Of a stretch of DNA of 8,092 nt, positions 1 through 5,525 are shown in pieces. This stretch comes from Pseudomonadota bacterium (GTDB lineage: Bacteria; Pseudomonadota; Alphaproteobacteria; Acetobacterales; Acetobacteraceae): positions 1-8,092 of the forward strand of contig JAJZCS010000083.1 of NCBI GenBank assembly GCA_021829055.1, in the 5' to 3' direction. Positions within the stretch are counted from its first letter, which is position 1, and each line of letters begins with the position of its first letter. The translations under genes were made by a program, and so were the position numbers. Below the pieces are notes generated by a model. It made no database searches. It worked only from the letters and a program-made list of their open reading frames with translations, and was not told the DNA's origin.

Positions 1-337
1 GGTCGAGCGCCAGAACCGGACGAATCGCACGAGGGACGGGCATTGTGCTGGCGGCGTCGCCGGCACGAATCAAGCCACCTCTTCTCACGGCAGGATTGGC
101 AACGCGTAAGGGACGGTTCCGTGCTATCGCTGTTGGTTCGGGGCAAGGTGGTGCCCCGTTCGCGGTCGGTGACGCGCTGTTCCATACGGTTCAGTCTCCA
201 AGGCCAGTGCCTGGCAGCGGGGCATCGTCGGGGCAAGCCGACGTGATCGCGTGCTCTGGGTTGATGCCGGGGAGACCCGCAAGTTGTGGTGCGGCAGCGG
301 ATCCGAAGGGATTCGGCGCGACTGTCGGCGGCAACTG
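1..337. other. Left-edge region without a confident gene
   Basis: No protein family is recognisable here. Several frames are open, as expected in GC-rich DNA. On the plus strand one frame is open from base 3 to a TGA at 336-338, and another is open from base 1 to a stop at 244-246 but gives a very arginine-rich product. On the minus strand a frame is open from about 190 down to the window edge. The plus-strand frame ending at 338 is the most gene-like: it is rich in Gly and Ala, and its stop overlaps the aminotransferase start as TGATG, an arrangement common in coupled genes. I could not match its product to anything, so I do not call it a gene. No clear promoter is visible for the aminotransferase. 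Confidence 0.4.
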
Positions 338-1501
338 ATGACGTTAAAGGTCGGAGCCGGCGCTCGCGTCGAGCCATTCATGGTCATGGACGTCATCGCG
401 GCCGCAAATCAGCTGACGGCTACGGCTAAAGCTGACGAGCCCCGGGTCATCCACATGGAAGTCGGTCAGCCGGGCGGTGGGGCACCAGAACCCGCGCGCC
501 ACGCCGCCGCTCGCGCACTGGCCGCGGGAGAGTCTCTGGGGTATACTGAAACCTTGGGATTAATGACTCTACGCTCCCGCATCGCCGAGCACTATGAGGA
601 ATGGTATAAGCTATCTCTGCCGTCGTCTCGGGTAGCCGTCGTCGCAGGAGCTTCCGCAGGGTTTCCGCTTGCGTTTCTTGCGGCATTTCATCGCGGCGAC
701 ACGATTGCGCTGGCGACCCCCTGTTACCCTCCCTATCTCAACGTGATAGAAGCGCTTGGCTTCAGGCCTCTCGTTTTGGAGGCAGATGAGACGACGGGCT
801 TTCAGCCAACGGTTGAGAGGCTCGCGGCCCTGCCCGTGAAGCCTGACGGATTGCTGGTTGCCTCGCCAGCGAATCCTACGGGTTCGATGCTTCGTCCTGA
901 CGATCTCGCTGCGTTGGCAGTTTACTGCGAACATACCGGAATCCGTCTGATCAGCGACGAGATCTACCATGGATTAACTTATGGTCAGAGAGCTGTCACT
1001 GCGGCAAGCTTCAGTCGATCCGCTATCGTTATTAACTCGTTCTCAAAATATTTTTCAATGACCGGTTGGCGGGTCGGATGGATGATCGTGCCAGAGGACC
1101 TCGTTCGTACGGTTGAATGTCTCGCACAGAACCTGTTTATTTGCGCTCCTCACGTCTCTCAGATTGCGGCCTTGGCTGCATTTGGGGCTCATTCCGAACT
1201 CGCCGCTCGACGTGATGGCTACGCTCGCTCGCGCGGGATTCTTCTCGATACCTTGCCTCGTGCCGGCTACCGGAAGCTTTCACCTGCAGATGGGGCGTTC
1301 TACATCTACGCCGACGCTTCCCACACCGGGATGGACAGCACGGAAGTTTGTGCGAAAATTCTGACAGAGAATAAAATTGCGATAACACCCGGGCATGACT
1401 TCGATCGAAGCCGGGGGGGCAGTTTTGTACGCTTTTCGTACTGTGCGGCCGAAGCTGACGTGGCCGAGGCGGTGCGCCGACTAACGGCTTGTCTGGTTTG
1501 A
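338..1501 (+). CDS. PLP-dependent class I/II aminotransferase (AspC/AlaA-like, COG0436 type)
   Basis: A 387-residue fold-type I aminotransferase that should transfer an amino group between an amino acid and a 2-oxo acid in the cytoplasm using pyridoxal phosphate. The family landmarks appear in order: an N-terminal VEPFMVMDV segment followed by VIHMEVGQP (substrate-side Gly loop), GYTETLG, the NPTG motif at Asn179, SDEIYHG with Asp207 (pairs with the PLP ring nitrogen) and Tyr210, the SFSKYFSMTGWR motif with Schiff-base Lys237, and FVRFSYC with Arg365, which binds the substrate carboxylate. Length is normal for the family. I chose the ATG at 338 over upstream in-frame ATG 251 because the residues between them do not look like the family, while the sequence from 338 aligns with the usual N-terminus; ATG 380 is a shorter alternative. 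No strong ribosome binding site precedes 338, but a stop at 336-338 overlaps the start. The substrate cannot be read from sequence. It is separated from glgE by 727 bases, so a shared role is not indicated. Confidence 0.93.
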   Translation: MTLKVGAGARVEPFMVMDVIAAANQLTATAKADEPRVIHMEVGQPGGGAPEPARHAAARALAAGESLGYTETLGLMTLRSRIAEHYEEWYKLSLPSSRVAVVAGASAGFPLAFLAAFHRGDTIALATPCYPPYLNVIEALGFRPLVLEADETTGFQPTVERLAALPVKPDGLLVASPANPTGSMLRPDDLAALAVYCEHTGIRLISDEIYHGLTYGQRAVTAASFSRSAIVINSFSKYFSMTGWRVGWMIVPEDLVRTVECLAQNLFICAPHVSQIAALAAFGAHSELAARRDGYARSRGILLDTLPRAGYRKLSPADGAFYIYADASHTGMDSTEVCAKILTENKIAITPGHDFDRSRGGSFVRFSYCAAEADVAEAVRRLTACLV

Positions 1502-1608
1502 GCAACGTGATGCTGATGCGCAGGTAAACTCGTGCAGGGCACCGGTTATTGGATCTTGTCGGCGTCGGAAAATCTCAAATGTTTGAAGAAGCGCACCTTA
1601 TCATGAAA

Positions 1609-1660
1609 GTGGACTTTAACGAGTCCACGATTTTACCATGCACTTGTTGGTCTTTTTTTT
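1609..1660 (+). terminator. Possible terminator after the aminotransferase (hairpin plus T8)
   Basis: A perfect 7-bp inverted repeat (GTGGACT at 1609-1615, AGTCCAC at 1622-1628, six-base loop) lies about 110 bases after the aminotransferase stop. A run of eight T follows at 1653-1660. The T run is 24 bases beyond the hairpin, too far for a classical intrinsic terminator, and only a weak 4-bp stem (1635-1638 with 1648-1651) sits directly before it. A 7-bp repeat is expected by chance a few times in a window of this size. It is the best terminator candidate seen here, but weak. Confidence 0.22.
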
Positions 1661-1738
1661 GAGGATGGTGGATCAGCTGCAGCCGGACGGGACATTCCTT
1701 ATTCGACCCCTGAGAGGTGCGGCGAGCTTCCTCAGGAT

Positions 1739-1796
1739 AAGCGGGAGCTTGGCAACATGAATGCAATTTCAATGTTGCCTTGATTGCTAGGTCAGA
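1739..1796 (-). pseudogene. Possible remnant of an IS5-family transposase (N-terminal region)
   Basis: Read on the minus strand, 1796-1770 gives SDLAIKATL. After six more codons and one extra base, the next frame continues with KLPL (1750-1739). Many IS5-family transposases carry a segment of the form YSDLAI(K/E)(A/T)(L)-(T/L)-L-x6-KLPLRQ(T/A)EG near their N-terminus, with the same spacing between the two blocks, so one frameshift would restore the pattern. An arginine-rich stretch (KERRRRG) precedes it, as is common before this motif. No downstream catalytic DDE region, terminal repeats or target duplication could be seen. The match is short and from memory of the family, so it may be coincidence. 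It also coincides with the hairpin at 1751-1779. Confidence 0.27.
1751..1779. repeat. Inverted repeat / hairpin in the glgE upstream gap
   Basis: Perfect 8-bp arms GGCAACAT (1751-1758) and ATGTTGCC (1772-1779) enclose 13 bases. Inside them, GAA pairs with TTC after a single bulged A, giving an 11-pair hairpin with a six-base loop. No T run follows on either strand, so it is not a standard intrinsic terminator. It could be an operator, an RNA hairpin, or part of decayed mobile DNA. A perfect 8-bp repeat with a loop of this size is expected about once or twice by chance in 8 kb, so function is not established. Confidence 0.4.
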
Positions 1797-2003
1797 CTCG
1801 CCGGTTGGCGAAGATAGGCCGCGTCTACGCCGCTCCTTGACACGAACTAGAGAGAATGCAGATCCGATCCTCAACAATCGGCGTCAGTGAGTCTGCATTA
1901 TTGACCCGGGATTCTGGAAAGTCCCATGGCAACGCGGACAGACGGACTCCTTGGCGGCCATGTTTGTGTGTGCTTGCTGGTTCCGCGGCAGGCGCTTTGG
2001 CGG

Positions 2004-2032
2004 TTGACCCTCGTGCCCGGGGCCGCCATAAC
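2004..2032 (+). promoter_or_regulatory. Candidate sigma70-type promoter for glgE-treS
   Basis: TTGACC at 2004-2009 matches the -35 consensus at five of six bases. After a 17-base spacer, CATAAC at 2027-2032 matches the -10 consensus at four of six. Spacing is ideal and orientation is towards glgE. Transcription would start near 2038-2040 and leave a leader of about 190 bases before the glgE start. No other pairing in the gap was as good, but promoters called by eye are often wrong. Confidence 0.33.
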
Positions 2033-2173
2033 GGTACGTGGAAAAATGGCGAACCAAAATTCCGCAGAGATTCCGTTGAAACGACCAGAGGCGACGACTT
2101 CTTCGTGGACTGGACGTGGAAAAGGTCATTGGATTGCGCGTCGACGAACTGAGTATCAGGGGGGCATGTCGGC

Positions 2174-2183
2174 CGTTGCAACG
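2174..2183. repeat. 10-bp perfect palindrome CGTTGCAACG in the glgE leader
   Basis: CGTTGCAACG is a perfect palindrome lying 45 bases before the glgE start and within the leader of the candidate promoter. Its right part, GCAACGCGGA, recurs at about 1929-1938 as a direct repeat. It could be a small operator half, but 10-bp palindromes arise several times by chance in a window this long. Confidence 0.15.
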
Positions 2184-2211
2184 CGGAATGTTTTCTAGCG
2201 CCCTATTAGAT

Positions 2212-2219
2212 GGGGGAGG
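2212..2219 (+). promoter_or_regulatory. Ribosome binding site of glgE
   Basis: The purine run GGGGGAGG ends nine bases before the ATG at 2229 and is a strong Shine-Dalgarno match. It decides the start of the long-form glgE: no comparable site precedes later in-frame starts, so the N-terminal extension appears to be translated. Confidence 0.75.
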
Positions 2220-2228
2220 CGCTGCAGC

Positions 2229-5200
2229 ATGGCGATATGTGGTGCTGAGTTGAAAGGCCGGCGCGTGGAACACGGAGGCGCGAGGGATAAAGCACCCCAG
2301 AACACGCCTTGTCCTCAGTCGATTTACTACCTACATCCAGCGGTGGCCGGCTCACACGACGCCTGGAAAAAACTGTTGATGCATGCGGCCGGCCTTGGTT
2401 TTGACGCCGTACTTTTGGCGTCGCCATGGCGTGGAGTCGTTCGGCATACTGCTCGTGACGCAGGTTCCGATCGGCACGACTCGGCCGAGGATGGCACCGA
2501 TGCGTTAGCGGCCATTGAAACCTTTGCGCGCCGGGCGCACGCAGCGGGGCTGGCGCCGCTGCTCGATCTTGAACTGCGAGCCCTGTATCCGGCTGAAGAA
2601 GCCATCGCCGATCACTCGCTACTGAACGTGGTGACGACCGATTCGGCGCATCTTCGTTTTCTGGATCCAGAGGGACCGCTCGTTGGATGGTGGGATAGCT
2701 GGATCTCAGCCGTGCAGGCCGTCGGTATCGAAGGCTTCCACTGTCTTGATGCCCACCAGTTTTCTGCACGCGTGTGGCGGCGTCTGACGACATCTGCGCA
2801 GGTGCGTGATCCCCGCGTAAGCTTTATCGCCTCCACTTGGGGCGCAACGCCATCGGCAGTCGCTTCATTGATTGACGCAGGGTTTGACTTGACCGTTTCT
2901 TCCTCCTGCTTCTGGGATTTCCGGGCGCCTTGGATTGACGAAGACCATGATCGGATCGCTGCCGTGGCTCCCGCTATTGCGATGGCCATGGCGCCGACAC
3001 GCGAGGCCGCAGTTGATTGGGATGATCCTCACCACGCTGCCGAATGGCGCCGCGCCTTGCGTTTTGCCGGAAGCCTTGGTCACGGATGGATATTGCCGAT
3101 GGGCGTCGAATTCGGCCGTTTGAGAGATTTTTCGAGATTCTCCACGCCGTCGACCGATGTCATGGGACTCCTCGAGAACGCAACGGGATGCCTTTGCGGC
3201 GATGTTGCAGCGATCAATGCGTCGCGCAGGAAATACGCAGCGCTGTACGTGGGACCACTGCGACGGGTATCTGCGCCCTGGGCCGATGTTGCCATATTTT
3301 CGCGTGGCACTCAGCAACGACCAGGGATCACCATCGCCGTTAATGCCTGTGCGGATCGGGCGGTTGAATTTGATCCGGTCTTAATGCTTCGTGGCTGTGA
3401 TTACGGCGGAAGTATTGTGGCTCTGGATAGTCATGGCAACATGGTTTCGTCCCATCCTTCGGGAGAAACCGAGATGCCGCTGCTGGCCTGCCGACACACG
3501 CTGGAGGCAGCAGAAGCTTTGGTCGCCCGTCTGATTCTCTGGTCTCCGTCAACACAACGGTCGTCATCCCATACCGTCCAAACGGCGTTGAGTGTTCCAA
3601 GGATCGCTATCGAGCATGTCACGCCAGCCGTTCCCGGCGGCTCCTTTGCCGTCAAACGCGTCGTTGGAGAACGCGTCGTTGTAGAAGCCGATGTCATCTG
3701 CGACGGCCACGATCGCCTCGCTGCTGATCTCCTATTCCGGGCGGAAAACGAAACTGCGTGGCAGCGCTCTGAGATGCGCCCGCTCGGTAATGACCGCTGG
3801 CAGGGACAATTTCCTCTCACGCGGCTCGGCCGCCATATCTTTGCAATCGAGGCGTGGCATGATCGCTTCGGAAGCTTCGTGGAGGAAATCGGCAAGAAGT
3901 ACGAGGCCGGCGTAGATATTACTCTGGAACTTGCCGAGGGTATGGCGTTGTGCGCGGCCGTAGCGGCGCATGCCGACGGAGAAAGTGGAATTTTGCTGAA
4001 GAGCCTGGTCGCGGATCTTGAGCAAATGGAAGATCAGGAGAAACGGGAACGTCTTCTGGACCCAGCCACGGTCGCGGTCATGAGGGCCCACGAAGAACGC
4101 CGTTTCCTGTCAAGGTTCGAGCCCCCCGGGGGGGTCGATGCCGATCGTCCAGCCGCCTTGTTTGCGAACTGGTACGAGGTGTTCCCACGGAGCCAGAGCT
4201 TTGACGAGAACCGGCATGGCAATTTTCGGGACGTAATCGCCCAGCTACCAAGGATTCGGGCGATGGGCTTCGATATACTGTATTTTCCACCGATTCATCC
4301 CATTGGTCGGACGAATCGCAAAGGGCCGAATAATACGTTGAAAGCAGGGTCCAAAGATCCCGGCAGTCCATATGCTATTGGCGCCGAGGAAGGCGGGCAC
4401 GACGCGTTGCATCCAGAGCTGGGAACGCTTGAGGATTTTCAGGAGCTCCTCGACGCTGCGGCGCAACATGGAATCGAGATCGCGCTTGACTTTGCGATTC
4501 AGTGTTCCCCGGACCATCCGTGGCTCCGGGAGCATCCGGAGTGGTTCCATTGGAGACCCGATGGCTCGATCAAACACGCGGAGAATCCGCCAAAAAAGTA
4601 CGAAGATATCGTGAACGTCGACTTCTATTCTGACGGTTCGAAACCATCGCTCTGGAAGGCGTTGCGAGATATTGTGTTGTTCTGGGCAGGGCAGGGGGTT
4701 CGCACGTTCCGGGTCGACAATCCGCATACCAAGCCGCTTCCATTTTGGGAGTGGCTGATCGTCGAGGTTCGTGGACGCTATCCTGGAACGATTTTTCTTG
4801 CAGAAGCCTTTACCCGACCGAAGCTAATGTACCGGCTTGCAAAAATCGGCTTTTCGCAATCCTATACTTACTTTACCTGGCGCAACTCGGCTGCAGAACT
4901 CCGCGACTACATAGAAGAATTAGTGAACGAGCCGGCCCGAGACTTCTTTCGCCCCAACTTTTTTGTTAATACACCTGATATTAATCCATTTTTTTTACAA
5001 AACTCGGGGCGGGCCGGCTTCTTGATCAGAGCTGCGTTAGCTGCAACGTTATCAGGACTTTGGGGAATCTACAACGGTTTTGAGGTTTGTGAAGCCGATT
5101 CCATCCAGGATCGGGAGGAATATCGTGACTCCGAGAAATATCAGTTGCGTCGATGGGATCTCGATAGGCCGGGCAACATTATTCAGGAGATCACCACGCT

Positions 5201-5525
5201 CAATCAGGTCAGAAGACGCAATCCCGCTCTTCAGGATCACCGTGGCGTCCGCTTTTTGAATGTCGACGACCCCGACCTCCTATTTTACAGAAAGTCAAAC
5301 GCGGATGGAACCAACATCGTTTTTGTCGTCGTTAGTATGGTTGTCGATCGCACGATTGAGACAGAGATCGATCTTCCGCTTTGTGAGCTCGGATTGCGGG
5401 ATGACGACACCCTGCATGCTGAAGATCTAATGCGTGGTGTCGCATTCAGTTGGCACGGCAGGCGGCAGTACGTACGTCTCGATCCTGCTGAGCTTCCTTT
5501 TTGCATCTGGCGCGTTCGGAAATGA
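2229..5525 (+). CDS. glgE: Alpha-1,4-glucan:maltose-1-phosphate maltosyltransferase GlgE, long form
   Basis: A 1,098-residue cytoplasmic GH13 enzyme that transfers maltosyl units from alpha-maltose 1-phosphate to the end of an alpha-1,4-glucan, releasing phosphate. Residues 457-1098 match the whole of ordinary short GlgE (about 640-700 residues): an N-terminal beta domain (about 457-560), a helical segment (about 570-640), then the catalytic barrel starting near FANWYEVFPRS. Key motifs are PPIHPIGRTNRKGPNN, GSPYAIGAEEGGHD, QCSPDHPW, PPKKYED (Lys790, Tyr791; phosphate side), FRVDNPHTKP with nucleophile Asp830, FLAEAF with acid/base Glu859 (29 residues later, as in characterised GlgE), and NTPDINPF with Asp917. 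The C-terminus ends in the usual beta domain (FCIWRV). Residues 1-455 are extra and resemble a GH13 barrel that has lost its acid/base residue (Asp174 in HCLDAH is present, but Ser202 stands in IASTWG where Glu is expected). A strong ribosome binding site supports this start. The stop overlaps the next gene by 4 bases. A C6G7 tract lies at 4122-4134. Confidence 0.96.
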   Translation: MAICGAELKGRRVEHGGARDKAPQNTPCPQSIYYLHPAVAGSHDAWKKLLMHAAGLGFDAVLLASPWRGVVRHTARDAGSDRHDSAEDGTDALAAIETFARRAHAAGLAPLLDLELRALYPAEEAIADHSLLNVVTTDSAHLRFLDPEGPLVGWWDSWISAVQAVGIEGFHCLDAHQFSARVWRRLTTSAQVRDPRVSFIASTWGATPSAVASLIDAGFDLTVSSSCFWDFRAPWIDEDHDRIAAVAPAIAMAMAPTREAAVDWDDPHHAAEWRRALRFAGSLGHGWILPMGVEFGRLRDFSRFSTPSTDVMGLLENATGCLCGDVAAINASRRKYAALYVGPLRRVSAPWADVAIFSRGTQQRPGITIAVNACADRAVEFDPVLMLRGCDYGGSIVALDSHGNMVSSHPSGETEMPLLACRHTLEAAEALVARLILWSPSTQRSSSHTVQTALSVPRIAIEHVTPAVPGGSFAVKRVVGERVVVEADVICDGHDRLAADLLFRAENETAWQRSEMRPLGNDRWQGQFPLTRLGRHIFAIEAWHDRFGSFVEEIGKKYEAGVDITLELAEGMALCAAVAAHADGESGILLKSLVADLEQMEDQEKRERLLDPATVAVMRAHEERRFLSRFEPPGGVDADRPAALFANWYEVFPRSQSFDENRHGNFRDVIAQLPRIRAMGFDILYFPPIHPIGRTNRKGPNNTLKAGSKDPGSPYAIGAEEGGHDALHPELGTLEDFQELLDAAAQHGIEIALDFAIQCSPDHPWLREHPEWFHWRPDGSIKHAENPPKKYEDIVNVDFYSDGSKPSLWKALRDIVLFWAGQGVRTFRVDNPHTKPLPFWEWLIVEVRGRYPGTIFLAEAFTRPKLMYRLAKIGFSQSYTYFTWRNSAAELRDYIEELVNEPARDFFRPNFFVNTPDINPFFLQNSGRAGFLIRAALAATLSGLWGIYNGFEVCEADSIQDREEYRDSEKYQLRRWDLDRPGNIIQEITTLNQVRRRNPALQDHRGVRFLNVDDPDLLFYRKSNADGTNIVFVVVSMVVDRTIETEIDLPLCELGLRDDDTLHAEDLMRGVAFSWHGRRQYVRLDPAELPFCIWRVRK

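Larger units (their letters stand above)
1502..2228. other. 727-base intergenic region upstream of glgE
   Basis: No intact gene is convincing here. Open frames of about 90-130 codons exist on both strands (for example 1856-2152 and 1926-2198 on plus, 1575-1877 and 1884-2273 on minus), but they overlap one another, are rich in Arg, Ser and Pro, and match no family I know. The stretch contains two perfect-arm inverted repeats (1609-1628 and 1751-1779), a T8 run (1653-1660), a transposase-like fragment on the minus strand (about 1739-1796), a candidate promoter (2004-2032), a small palindrome (2174-2183) and the glgE ribosome binding site (2212-2219). It looks like a mixture of sequence debris and the control region of the glgE operon. 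Confidence 0.6.

Noticed and set aside
1837..1865. TTGACA at 1837-1842 as a promoter
   Set aside because: The -35 is perfect, but no acceptable -10 hexamer occurs 16-18 bases downstream.
1856..2198. Overlapping plus-strand open frames of 90-98 codons in the gap
   Set aside because: Two frames cover the same DNA, neither resembles a known protein, and neither has convincing codon use; one has a fair GGAAAG before ATG 1926, which alone is not enough.
2206..2793. 195-codon open frame on the minus strand over the glgE start
   Set aside because: It is rich in Arg, Pro and Ser with no family resemblance, and is antisense to a gene with a strong ribosome binding site.
4989..4996. T8 run inside glgE as a possible slippage or frameshift site
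   Set aside because: It encodes the conserved PFFLQ after NTPDIN; the reading frame is intact and no alternative product in another frame is suggested.
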